The position numbers were made by a program, and so were the translations under genes. The notes under the pieces are model-generated. The model was given only the letters and a program-made list of their open reading frames with translations, made no database searches and was not told the origin of the DNA. Of a stretch of DNA of 19,635 nt, positions 6,804-14,361 are shown piece by piece. Within the stretch, counting starts at the first letter, position 1. Each line of letters starts with the position of its first letter. This stretch comes from JAIVJN01 sp036732565 (GTDB taxonomy: Bacteria; Acidobacteriota; Vicinamibacteria; Vicinamibacterales; UBA2999), in contig DAINCF010000064.1 of assembly GCA_036732565.1 (NCBI GenBank), forward strand, positions 1 to 19,635. The letters run 5' to 3'.

Positions 6804-7802
6804 ATGCGATCGATTCGTCGAATCGGTGTGATAGTCGCCGTCGTGGTACTGGCGCCATTGGCCGCGTCGGCGCAAACAATCGGGACGTTCCGCTGGCAGA
6901 CGCAGCCCTATTGCAACGTCATCTCGGTCGCGGTGACTCAGACCGGTGCCGCCTATCGACTGGAAGGGACGGACGACGGCTGCGAGATAACGAACCGGTC
7001 GTCCGTCGTCGGGATGGCGTTCGCGAATCCTGACGGGTCCATCGGCGGCGGCTTGACCGTGATAGCGGGCCCGGGGGGTATCGTTTTGCACATCGATGTA
7101 ACGATTTTGCCCGCCTCTGGTTATAGCGGCAGTTGGCGCGACAGTGCGGGCCGCAGTGGAACGTTCTTATTCGCGCCTACCGCCATCGAAGGTGCCGTGC
7201 GACCGCACGTTCTCCCCAGTACGCCGTTCGGCATCGTTCTGGCGCAGCCCCCCGGCGGCGGCGACCGCGCGTTGTCGGCAACCGTCGCCACCGATACGGG
7301 CACCCCCAACGACGCGGCGGCTATTTACGGCCGCTACGGGGTACCCTTGGCGCCAGGGTTAGAGGGACCTGCCGGCGTTCGTGGTGAGAGCGACGCCAAC
7401 GCAGGTGTGTATGGGAGGACCGCGTCCGGCATTGGTGTGGTTGGCGGCGCGCACAACGGCATCGGCGTGCAAGGGCATGGCATCGCGGCCGGGAGCATCG
7501 GTGTTCAGGCTCACCATGTGGGCGGAGGGACCGCGCTCGAGATCAACAACGGCGGCATCAAGGTAGCGGGACCGGTACGCGCCGCCTTTGAACATTCGGA
7601 GACCCAGCCGGTAAACTGTTCGCTGATCGATCACCCTTTGACGAATGGTGACGGCAACGCGCTGGTGTTTGCGATCGCGAGGGCCCAGCCGATTGCGACG
7701 TTTGTGCAATGGTTCCAAGGGCCCTCGAGGTGGGCCATCTGCAGCGTGTCCGGCGCGTCGATCGCTGGCGTCGAATTCAATGTGCTCGTGATCAAACAAT
7801 AG
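6804..7802 (+). CDS. Secreted protein with glycine-rich short-repeat region and conserved C-terminal domain, function unknown
   Basis: A 332-residue exported protein of unknown function. Residues 1-23 form a signal peptide ending ASAQ. Residues about 25-125 form a beta-rich domain with paired cysteines (PYCNV and DDGCE) of a type I recall in other acidobacterial secreted proteins. A linker follows, then a short glycine repeat at about 190-235 in which GVYG, GVVG, GVQG and GVQA recur every 9-12 residues, as in beta-helical surface or tail-fibre-like proteins. The C-terminal 60 residues (LIDHPLTNGDGNALVFAIAR to VEFNVLVIKQ) match a pattern I recall at the ends of similar exported proteins. Two ATGs are adjacent, at 6801 and 6804; AGGAGG at 6793-6798 lies only 2 nt from the first but 5 nt from the second, so 6804 is preferred. 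It appears to be transcribed alone. Confidence 0.75.
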   Translation: MRSIRRIGVIVAVVVLAPLAASAQTIGTFRWQTQPYCNVISVAVTQTGAAYRLEGTDDGCEITNRSSVVGMAFANPDGSIGGGLTVIAGPGGIVLHIDVTILPASGYSGSWRDSAGRSGTFLFAPTAIEGAVRPHVLPSTPFGIVLAQPPGGGDRALSATVATDTGTPNDAAAIYGRYGVPLAPGLEGPAGVRGESDANAGVYGRTASGIGVVGGAHNGIGVQGHGIAAGSIGVQAHHVGGGTALEINNGGIKVAGPVRAAFEHSETQPVNCSLIDHPLTNGDGNALVFAIARAQPIATFVQWFQGPSRWAICSVSGASIAGVEFNVLVIKQ

Positions 7803-8001
7803 CCAAAGGGCACGTCAGGTCAATACACGCACGCGTGCTCGCCGCGCAAAGGCTCACGCCTCACGATTTCCTGGGCATCCGCTTTTAGCACTTGCGAGGG
7901 GCTCTCACGTCGCCGAGGCGCGTGTCCGTCCACATCCGCAAACTCCAGTTTCGACGCCGCGCCCACCAGCGACTTGTAATCGTCGAAGACGTAGCCGCGA
8001 C

Positions 8002-9675
8002 CTATCGGGCGCCGGCGGTAACGTTCGGCAGCACCAAGAGACGCTGCGAGGCGGTGGCGCGTTGGGAGCCGTTGCAGAGCGCTGTCTGCCCCGTGAAGAT
8101 CTGAACGGCCGAGCAGCCCTCGTCATCCGTGACCGTTACGCTCACCTGATACGCACCCGGCGTGGCATACGAATGGGTCGGCGTGGGACCGGCGTCCGTC
8201 GCTCGCTGACCGTCGCCGAAGTCCCAGTCGTAGCGCGCGACGCGTCCGTCGGCATCGGACGAGGCCGACGCATCGAACGTCACGGTCGGAGCGGCGATGC
8301 GCGCCTGACGAGGACCGAGCGCGGCAATGGGCCCTTGATTGGGACGAATGGCGAGTCCCTGGAAGAGCGGGCCGTCGCCGGCGGTCGGCGTGGGCGACTC
8401 CGCGAGTTCCGTCAACGTGCCGTCGGCCTCGACGCTGAACGACACCAATTGATCCTGGTCCGGCCTGAACGTCGTCGCCGCGTACACATGGCGACCGTCG
8501 GGCGCGATTACCGTCACGGGCACACCACACGCGGCCGGGACGGCCGCCTCCTTGCACGCCGCAAACGTGCCCAAGGAGCTCAGCATCCCGTCGTCACCGA
8601 CAGTGAAGGCCCGGACCGCGTTGTCGTCGACGCTGGCGATATAGAGCCGCCGACCGTCGGCGCTGATCGCGATCATCTCGGGTCGGCCACCCACGGGAAG
8701 GGGCCCGGCGACGAGGGCGAGCGCGCCGTCTGCCCGGATGGAGAACGTGAAGAGATCGTCCGACGCCAGGTTGACGACATAAAGCCATTTGCCGTCCGGC
8801 GTGATCGACATCCAGTCCGGCGCACATGAGCCCTGTGGCGGGTCGCCGGTGGGCGTGCATCCCGGGAGCCGGCGCGGCGCCCCGAGCGGCTCCGGGATAC
8901 CACGCCGTCCGATGGTGAAGGTGGCGATCGAATCGCTGTCGCGATGCGAGACGTAGACCTGCTGCCCGTTCGGTGAGATGGCCAGCGAACGCGGTGCGAC
9001 GCCGCCTGTCTCGATGGGCGATCCCGCCGCGCGCAGCGAGCCGTCACGCTCCACGGCGAACGCGGCGAGTGTGTTCGTGCCGAGATTGATGATGTAAAGC
9101 ACACGACCGTCCGGCGCCATGGCCGCGCCCGCCGGGCATGCGCCCGACAGTGTGCCGCCGGCAATGCATGCGGTGGTGACGACGCCGTCTGGATCCGTCG
9201 GCAGCGGTGCGCCGATGAGGGTCGGCCGTCCTTCGTCGTCGAGCGCAAACGCCGAGACCGTGCCGGCGTCACTGTCGAGCACGTACGCCGCCCGTCCATC
9301 TGGCGCGACCACGAATCCTCGCAGGCTCGTGCCGAGATTGCCGAGGGTATCCAGCAGGACGGGGACTCCATTCGGATCGATCGCAAACGTCGCGAGTGTG
9401 CCGCCACCGTTGGCGACGTAGAGCGTGCGCGGCACGACCGTCGCCTCGCGTGGTGTCTCCGCTGCTCGCTGAGCCGCCGGCGCAGTCTGGGCGGAGGGTG
9501 TCTGAATTGCCGAGTTCGTTCGTATTGCAGCGGCCGTCTGCATTGCCGAAGTCGTCTCAGCGGCCGATGGTCTCCACATCCCACTCCCGAGCGCAAGGCA
9601 CACGCACGTGGCGCCTGCCATCTTCGCGATCGTCGGCGGTATCCTTGTCCAAGTCATCGTCATCCTGGAGCTCAT
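8002..9675 (-). CDS. Secreted lactonase-like (YVTN-type) beta-propeller with C-terminal PKD domain
   Basis: A 557-residue exported protein with three parts. An N-terminal hydrophobic segment (about 16-38) is followed by an Ala/Thr/Gln-rich linker (about 40-75). A beta-propeller at about 84-447 has blades recurring as APDGRAAYVLDSDAGTVSAF, SPNGQQVYVSHRDSDSIATF, TPDGKWLYVVNLASDDLFTF and SADGRRLYIASVDDNAVRAF, the pattern of 6-phosphogluconolactonase-like and YVTN propellers. A PKD (Ig-like) domain at about 448-525 has YDWDFGDG at 482-489. Cys521 and Cys534 near the end may form a disulphide. Propeller-PKD proteins are usually extracellular and bind carbohydrate or protein; a lactonase activity is not shown. 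The start is uncertain: ATGs at 9675, 9663 and 9657 are all possible, with AAGGA 3 nt before the first and AGGA 5 nt before the third. It converges on the secreted-protein gene across 199 nt. Confidence 0.85.
   Translation of the reverse strand: MSSRMTMTWTRIPPTIAKMAGATCVCLALGSGMWRPSAAETTSAMQTAAAIRTNSAIQTPSAQTAPAAQRAAETPREATVVPRTLYVANGGGTLATFAIDPNGVPVLLDTLGNLGTSLRGFVVAPDGRAAYVLDSDAGTVSAFALDDEGRPTLIGAPLPTDPDGVVTTACIAGGTLSGACPAGAAMAPDGRVLYIINLGTNTLAAFAVERDGSLRAAGSPIETGGVAPRSLAISPNGQQVYVSHRDSDSIATFTIGRRGIPEPLGAPRRLPGCTPTGDPPQGSCAPDWMSITPDGKWLYVVNLASDDLFTFSIRADGALALVAGPLPVGGRPEMIAISADGRRLYIASVDDNAVRAFTVGDDGMLSSLGTFAACKEAAVPAACGVPVTVIAPDGRHVYAATTFRPDQDQLVSFSVEADGTLTELAESPTPTAGDGPLFQGLAIRPNQGPIAALGPRQARIAAPTVTFDASASSDADGRVARYDWDFGDGQRATDAGPTPTHSYATPGAYQVSVTVTDDEGCSAVQIFTGQTALCNGSQRATASQRLLVLPNVTAGAR
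9500..9550. repeat. Two-unit 36-nt repeat in the linker of the propeller gene
   Basis: GTCTGAATTGCCGAG at 9500-9514 recurs as GTCTGCATTGCCGAA at 9536-9550 with two mismatches, 36 nt apart and so in frame. It encodes recurring SAxQT units in the linker after the signal peptide and suggests the linker grew by slippage or duplication. Confidence 0.5.
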
Positions 9676-9999
9676 GAATCCTTGTCATCCTTTCACGCGT
9701 GCTCCGGTCGGCGGAGCCTGTTGCCCGGATGTGCAAGAAATGTGCAGCGACACCAATAGCGGTGCTTGTAGGCTCATATGCGCCCTTGCGACGCGCGAGC
9801 GATGCACAAGTGCGGCGGCTGCAAGACTCGAGCTCTTCGCCTGCCGGAGGTCCTCCACGTCGTGCGTAGGTTACGCGTTTCGAACGCCCCTACGACGTTC
9901 GTAAACGCGACGCAGACGATCAATGTGTGATTCTGTCGCGACCGGTCTTCGTGGCCAGGAGAACGGTGTCGCCGCTGACGTTGCAGGGTCGACCGCCGA
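9676..9999. other. 324-nt non-coding gap between propeller and racemase genes
   Basis: This separates two genes transcribed leftwards, so it should hold the end of the racemase transcript and the promoter of the propeller gene. I see no convincing -35/-10 pair and no coding pattern. A nested hairpin lies at 9865-9894, and ATGTGCA occurs twice at 9729-9746. Confidence 0.45.
9865..9894 (-). terminator. Nested hairpin downstream of the racemase gene
   Basis: CGTAGG (9865-9870) pairs with CCTACG (9889-9894); inside it GCGTT (9875-9879) pairs with AACGC (9883-9887) around a TCG loop. It lies about 105 nt past the racemase stop. No U-tract follows on the minus strand, so a terminator role is uncertain. 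Confidence 0.3.
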
Positions 10000-11190
10000 T
10001 TACGAAATAACGAGTCGGGACAACAGCGGGTTGAGGTGCATGGTCAAGTCATAGACGGAGGCGCCGGTCGCCGCCGCGACATCTTCGGGCCTCGACCCGT
10101 CTTCCCAATCGAACAACGTCGCTACATCGCCGGCCTTCACGGCGGGTGCGTCGCCGATCTCGACGAGCGTGTGGCTCGCGGACACCGACGCGATGATCGG
10201 ATAGTGCCGGCCGTTGATGCGAACGCGACCACCCTTGGCGGCAACGCGCGGCCAGCCGTCAGCGTGACCGACGGGCAAGGTAGCGATCCACGTATCTTTC
10301 TTGGCGAGGTAGGCCCGCTCGTAACCAGCGCTGGTGCCGGGGGGCAGTTGTTTCACATAGGCGACCCGCACCCGCATGCCGACCGCGGGGCGCAACTCGA
10401 GACGTCGAGTCGCCTTGAACGCGGCGTCCGGGTAAATGCCGAGCAGCGCCATGCCGACGCGGACCATGTCGAAATAGGTTTCCTCGCCGTGCTGAAACAG
10501 CGTGTAGGTAGACGCGGCGTGCAGGAGCCCGAGCGCGATGCCCGAGGCCTTCAATTCACTGGTCAGCGATGCGAAGCGCTGCCGTTGTTCGCGATCGAAC
10601 GCCAGGTCCTCGGTGAACGTCATCATCGTGCCGGTAATGGTGACGCCCTTGCGTGACGCCAGATCGCGAATCAGCGCCGCCGCCTGTACGTGCGGCACGC
10701 CGACGCGCCCGATCCCGGTGTCCACGCAGACATGCACCGGGATCCGCCGGCCGAGCCGCGCCGCCTCGCGGTCGAGCACGTCGCCAATCGGCGTGTAGAC
10801 CATTGGCGTGATGTCTCGTGCCACCGCGGTCTGTAAATCGGCGTCGTCGAATGGGGCCATCAACAGGATCGGCTTCTTGATCCCCTGGTCGCGCAGGTCG
10901 AGCGCTTCCTGAAGTTTCACGACGGCAAAGCCATGCACGGCGGCAGACGACTCGAGTGCCTTCGCGGATGACGTGACGCCCAATCCGTAGCCGTTATTCT
11001 TGATGACGGCGAGCACCGGCCGCTTGGTCAGCCGCGCCACTTCTGCGGCGTTGTGGCGCAGATGATCGGTGTGTGTTTCAATCCAAGGATCGAAAGTGGA
11101 TTGTCCGCTGGTGCGTGGTGCCTGCGCGGCTCGCGCGATTCCGGGCAGCACGCTGACGAGCGGAGCGCCGAGAAAGGTGCGACGTTTCAC
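10000..11190 (-). CDS. Tat-exported alanine racemase-like PLP enzyme
   Basis: A 396-residue fold-type III PLP protein that interconverts L- and D-alanine or other amino acids. Residues 1-24 look like a twin-arginine signal: KRRTFLG, a hydrophobic stretch, then ARAAQA, so it should fold with PLP inside and act in the periplasm. The TIM-barrel domain has VIKNNGYGLG with the PLP Lys64 and nearby Tyr68, VDTGIGRVG with Arg162, LLHAASTYT, and VRVGMALLGIYP with Arg244, which faces the PLP ring. In the C-terminal beta domain SAGYERAY supplies Tyr290, the likely second catalytic base, and LPVGHADGW is conserved. The usual (C/S)MD triplet is SAS at 337-339, so substrate handling probably differs, as in broad-specificity periplasmic racemases. 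The GTG start fits the signal peptide but has only a distant GGGAG. The gene diverges from the transhydrogenase gene. Confidence 0.88.
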   Translation of the reverse strand: MKRRTFLGAPLVSVLPGIARAAQAPRTSGQSTFDPWIETHTDHLRHNAAEVARLTKRPVLAVIKNNGYGLGVTSSAKALESSAAVHGFAVVKLQEALDLRDQGIKKPILLMAPFDDADLQTAVARDITPMVYTPIGDVLDREAARLGRRIPVHVCVDTGIGRVGVPHVQAAALIRDLASRKGVTITGTMMTFTEDLAFDREQRQRFASLTSELKASGIALGLLHAASTYTLFQHGEETYFDMVRVGMALLGIYPDAAFKATRRLELRPAVGMRVRVAYVKQLPPGTSAGYERAYLAKKDTWIATLPVGHADGWPRVAAKGGRVRINGRHYPIIASVSASHTLVEIGDAPAVKAGDVATLFDWEDGSRPEDVAAATGASVYDLTMHLNPLLSRLVIS

Positions 11191-11194
11191 CAGC

Positions 11195-11206
11195 GGAGTA
11201 TACTCC
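11195..11206. promoter_or_regulatory. 12-bp palindrome containing a TATACT -10 close to the racemase start
   Basis: GGAGTATACTCC is self-complementary. Read on the minus strand it contains TATACT (11202-11197), five of six to the sigma-70 -10 consensus, ending 6 nt before the GTG. The -35 region is poor (ACGACT at a 17-nt spacing). Transcription from here would begin at or beside the start codon. The palindrome could also be an operator. Confidence 0.4.
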
Positions 11207-11370
11207 CGCCACGCGCGCTAGTCGTTGTTGGTGCAGTCCTCGGTCCCGGTCTCGCGCATGGCCCACCGCAGTCGGCTCAGCGGCGCAGACGAGTTAGGGT
11301 GTTTGTAGACTGGAGCTTCACGGGACCCGCCGCTCTAAACTTTGGTGGACAGGAGCAAGTGTTCGAGCAG

Positions 11371-12651
11371 ATGGACAAAGACAGTGCGTTCGAGATGGCC
11401 GTCTCCAGCGTCCGCTTCGGCGTCGGCGTGACGCGCGAGGTCGGGATGGACATGAAGGAGATTGGCGCGCGCCGTGTACTCGTGTTGACGGACCCACTGG
11501 TCTGCCGGCTGCCGCCCGTCGCGACCGTGCTCGAATCGCTGGACCATAGCGGCGTGGCATTCGATCTGTACGATCGCGTCCGCGTCGAGCCCAGCGATGA
11601 ATCCTTCCTGGATGCGATCGAAGTCGCGCGTGCCGGATCCTACGACGCGTATGTCGCTGTCGGTGGCGGATCGACAATCGACACGGCCAAGGCCGCGAAC
11701 CTCTATGCGACCTGTCCTCCGGCCGACTTTCTCGACTACGTGAACCCTCCGATCGGAAAAGGCCTGCCGGTGCCAGCGCCGCTGAAGCCGCTGTTCGCCA
11801 TTCCGACAACGGCCGGCACGGGCAGCGAGACCACCGGCGTCGCCATCTTCGACTGCAAGCGGCTCCACGCGAAGACAGGGATCGCGAATCGCCGCTTGAA
11901 GCCGACCCTCGGCTACCTCGATCCGGAGAACACCCGGACGACGCCGCCGGAGGTCGCGGCATCGTCCGGCCTGGACATTCTGAGCCACGCAGTCGAGTCG
12001 TACACGGCGATGCCCTATACCGAAAGGCCGCGTCCCGAGCGTCCCGCCCTGCGGCCGGCCTACCAGGGCTCGAATCCGATCAGTGATATCTGGTCGATGC
12101 AGGCAATGTGCATGGTGGCCCGGCACCTCGTGCGCGCCTTCGACGATCCGTCAGACGACGAAGCGCGAGCGAGCATGCTGCTGGCAGCCTCGTACGCCGG
12201 CATGGGGTTTGGGAACGCGGGGGTTCACTTGCCGCACGGCATGTCGTATCCGGTCTCAGGCCACGTGAAGAGCTATCGCGCTCCAGGCTACGCCACCGAT
12301 CACGCACTGGTCCCGCACGGGATGTCGGTCATTCTCAATGCACCCGCTGTATTCCGATTCACGGCGCGCGCCAACCCGGTCCGTCATCTGCAAGCGGCCG
12401 AAGCGCTCGGCGCGGACGTCTCGACGGCGAGCCCTGACGATGCGGGACGGATCCTCGCGGACCGGATCACGTGGTACATGCAGCGATTGAGGATGCCGAA
12501 TGGCCTCCGCGCAATCGGCTACTCTTCGTCCGACATTCCGGCCCTGGTCGAGGGCACGCTGCCGCAGCATCGCGTGACGAAGTTGTCGCCGCGCGCCGCG
12601 GGTGTGGACGAATTGAGCGCCCTCTTCGAAGACGCGATGGCGGCATGGTGA
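11371..12651 (+). CDS. Hydroxyacid-oxoacid transhydrogenase (iron-containing alcohol dehydrogenase family)
   Basis: A 426-residue cytoplasmic enzyme strikingly like animal ADHFE1/HOT (EC 1.1.99.24), which oxidises 4-hydroxybutyrate to succinate semialdehyde while reducing 2-oxoglutarate to D-2-hydroxyglutarate, using bound NAD. Matching stretches run end to end: AFEMAVSSVRFGVGVTREVG (6-25), RVEPSDESFLDAIE, AYVAVGGGSTIDTAKAANLY (93-112, NAD site), PTTAGTGSETTGVAIFD, RPAYQGSNPISDIW, GFGNAGVHLPHGMSYPVSG and GTLPQHRVTKLSPRAAG. Metal ligands are Asp202 and His206 (GLDILSHAVES), His289 (PHGMSYP) and His316 (LVPHGMS). The frame stays open back to 11053, overlapping the racemase, but recognisable similarity starts at about residue 6 of this call. 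The ATG at 11371 is chosen; a GTG at 11359, with AGGAG 3 nt upstream, is an alternative adding four residues. The next gene follows after 120 nt. Confidence 0.93.
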   Translation: MDKDSAFEMAVSSVRFGVGVTREVGMDMKEIGARRVLVLTDPLVCRLPPVATVLESLDHSGVAFDLYDRVRVEPSDESFLDAIEVARAGSYDAYVAVGGGSTIDTAKAANLYATCPPADFLDYVNPPIGKGLPVPAPLKPLFAIPTTAGTGSETTGVAIFDCKRLHAKTGIANRRLKPTLGYLDPENTRTTPPEVAASSGLDILSHAVESYTAMPYTERPRPERPALRPAYQGSNPISDIWSMQAMCMVARHLVRAFDDPSDDEARASMLLAASYAGMGFGNAGVHLPHGMSYPVSGHVKSYRAPGYATDHALVPHGMSVILNAPAVFRFTARANPVRHLQAAEALGADVSTASPDDAGRILADRITWYMQRLRMPNGLRAIGYSSSDIPALVEGTLPQHRVTKLSPRAAGVDELSALFEDAMAAW

Positions 12652-12771
12652 GCCGTCGGCAGGGACGCCGCGGGCGGACCACTCGTTCCTCCCGTTCGCT
12701 ATCGCAAAAGGGTAGCAGGCCTGTGGCGGGTGGAGGGAAGGTGCTTGGTCGAACGCTGGGAGGCTCACGCC

Positions 12772-13935
12772 GTGCACAACACCGTAGTCGCGCTCGCGGC
12801 GCTCTCGATGTGGGTCCTGGTCTCGCCACTGGTCGCCCGCGCACAGAGCGCTAACGCCAAGCCGGCGTCGGGCTCGCCGACCGCGGAGAACTTGCCCATC
12901 TACGTCGTCGATCCGACGTGGCCGCCGACGCTGCCCAACGATTGGATCCTCGGCGACATCCGCGGCCTGTTCGTCGACGACAACGATCACCTGTGGGTGA
13001 TCCACATGCCGTCCAGTTTGACGCCGCAGGAGATCGGCGCCGCGGTGAAGCCGCCGATTGCCGACTGCTGCATCCCAGCGCCGCCGGTGCTGGAGCTCGA
13101 TCCAGAGGGCAAGGTGCTGCGGGCCTGGGGCGGACCGGGGCCGGGCTATACCTGGTTCGATCAGGAGCACGGAATCTACATCGATCATCACGGCTTCGTC
13201 TGGATGGGCACGAGCAATGGCATGCACGTGATGAAGTTCACGCAAGACGGCAAGCACGTGTTGACCATCGGTGAGCCTGGCGTCAACAAGGGCAGCAACG
13301 ATCCCGATCATCTCGGCGGCCCGGCCAACTTCTACGTCGAACCGAAGACCAACGAGCTCTTCATCGCCGACGGGTACATCAATCGGCGCGTTGTCGTTTA
13401 CGACGGCGCCACGGGGGAGTACGTGCGGCATTGGGGTGCCTACGGCAAGGCGCCAGACGATACGCAGAAGTATCAGTACCCAGTGAACATCGCCAGCCCG
13501 CCGCAGCAGTACTCGACACTGCATGGCCTCGTCGGCACCAAAGATGGGCTGATCTATGTGTCTGACCGCCGCGGCAATCGCATCCAGGTGTTCAGGCAGA
13601 ACGGCGAGTATCTGATGGAGCGATTCGTGCGGCCGGAAACCGGCGGTTCGGGGAGCGGCTTCAGTCTGCAGGTCTCGCGGGATCCTGAGCAGAGCCTCCT
13701 CTACTTGATCGATGGAACCAACCAGCGCGTCTGGATCCTGCGGCGGAAGGACCTGCAGATTCTCGACCGGTTCGGCAGGCCCGGACGCCAGTCCGGCGAG
13801 TTCATTCGCGCGCACATGATCGCAATCGACTCGAAGAATCGCATGTACACCGGCGAGGCCGGCAACGGCCGCCGGATGCAGCGCTGGCTTCTCGAGGGCA
13901 CCAAGCCGGCGGCGAGCGTGAAGCCACCGCAATGA
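12772..13935 (+). CDS. Secreted NHL-repeat six-bladed beta-propeller protein
   Basis: A 387-residue exported propeller. Residues 1-25 form a signal peptide (VVALAALSMWVLVSPLVARAQ). NHL-like blades follow: DIRGLFVDDNDHLWVIH, EHGIYIDHHGFVWMGTSNG, NFYVEPKTNELFIADGYINR, LHGLVGTKDGLIYVSDRRGNR and AHMIAIDSKNRMYTGEAGNG. This pattern is shared with peptidyl-alpha-hydroxyglycine alpha-amidating lyase-like propellers. The histidines in EHG, LHG and AHM fall where that lyase places its metal ligands, but I cannot confirm catalysis. CysCys (ADCCIPAP) lies in an insertion between the first two blades. The frame extends 14 codons upstream, but the GTG at 12772 is chosen: GGGAGG lies 8 nt before it and the signal peptide begins there. 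It may be co-transcribed with the transhydrogenase. The substrate is unknown. Confidence 0.83.
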   Translation: MHNTVVALAALSMWVLVSPLVARAQSANAKPASGSPTAENLPIYVVDPTWPPTLPNDWILGDIRGLFVDDNDHLWVIHMPSSLTPQEIGAAVKPPIADCCIPAPPVLELDPEGKVLRAWGGPGPGYTWFDQEHGIYIDHHGFVWMGTSNGMHVMKFTQDGKHVLTIGEPGVNKGSNDPDHLGGPANFYVEPKTNELFIADGYINRRVVVYDGATGEYVRHWGAYGKAPDDTQKYQYPVNIASPPQQYSTLHGLVGTKDGLIYVSDRRGNRIQVFRQNGEYLMERFVRPETGGSGSGFSLQVSRDPEQSLLYLIDGTNQRVWILRRKDLQILDRFGRPGRQSGEFIRAHMIAIDSKNRMYTGEAGNGRRMQRWLLEGTKPAASVKPPQ

Positions 13936-13969
13936 GCGGACGTGGGAGTCGATGGTCGTCTACTGTCGA

Positions 13970-14028
13970 GTCCCGTAGTCGCGGGCGCTGAAGCGGTTGT
14001 TGCGCCGAGACGTTCTGTGTCGCTCGGC
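13970..14028. repeat. Candidate dispersed intergenic repeat (second copy near 372-425)
   Basis: TTGCGCCGAGACGT at 14000-14013 matches TTACGCCGCGACGT at 393-406 at 12 of 14 positions. In both places a GTCCCG/CGGG stem lies to the left and TTCTG to the right. This copy also forms a GCCGAG/CTCGGC hairpin (14004-14028). Alignment was by eye. Confidence 0.35.
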
Positions 14029-14039
14029 ATGACGGGCCC

Positions 14040-14213
14040 TCACGTCTGCGCGAGCAACGCTCGCGCCTCGACCAGGTCCGTCGTCTGCAATCCTTCGTTG
14101 AGCGCCGTGTAGGCGCTCCCGACGAGATCGCGCGCTTCGCGCCGAGTGCCTTGCTCGCACAAGAGACGGTCGAGCGCCGTGGCCGCTTTACACCGGGCCA
14201 CAACCTTCGATCC
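14040..14213 (-). pseudogene. C-terminal remnant of a TPR-rich signalling or regulatory protein
   Basis: About 57 codons remain before a TGA stop at 14040-14042; the frame is cut upstream by a TAA at 14214-14216 and no start codon fits. The translation, KAATALDRLLCEQGTRREAR followed by DLVGSAYTALNEGLQTTDLV and EARALL, closely follows the C-terminal end I recall from large adenylate-cyclase-like and AAA-TPR proteins, where the pattern is AATSLARLWxxQGRRAEARD, then LLAPVYGWFTEGFDTPDLKEAKALL. The preserved C-terminus and lost N-terminal part suggest a decayed gene whose front was removed when the neighbouring receptor region arrived or was rearranged. A chance match is unlikely over about 45 residues but was judged from memory. 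Confidence 0.5.
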
Positions 14214-14361
14214 TTACGCGAGAGCAACCAGGCGCGGGCCCGGAAGCGCGGGAATCTCGCTCGCTTCCAGGCCGCACCAGCGTGGAAGGACCATGTTCGA
14301 GGTGACCGACCCGCGCGGCTTCTGGTGACGATCTCGACCGAGGTGGTCGTAAGAAAATGCC

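Noticed and set aside
11053..11370. Upstream extension of the transhydrogenase frame
   Set aside because: It overlaps the racemase gene on the other strand, has no family similarity and lacks a supported start.
12256..13932. A 558-codon minus-strand frame opposite the transhydrogenase and NHL genes
   Set aside because: It spans two well-supported plus-strand genes and shows no recognisable domain; typical of antisense open frames in GC-rich DNA.
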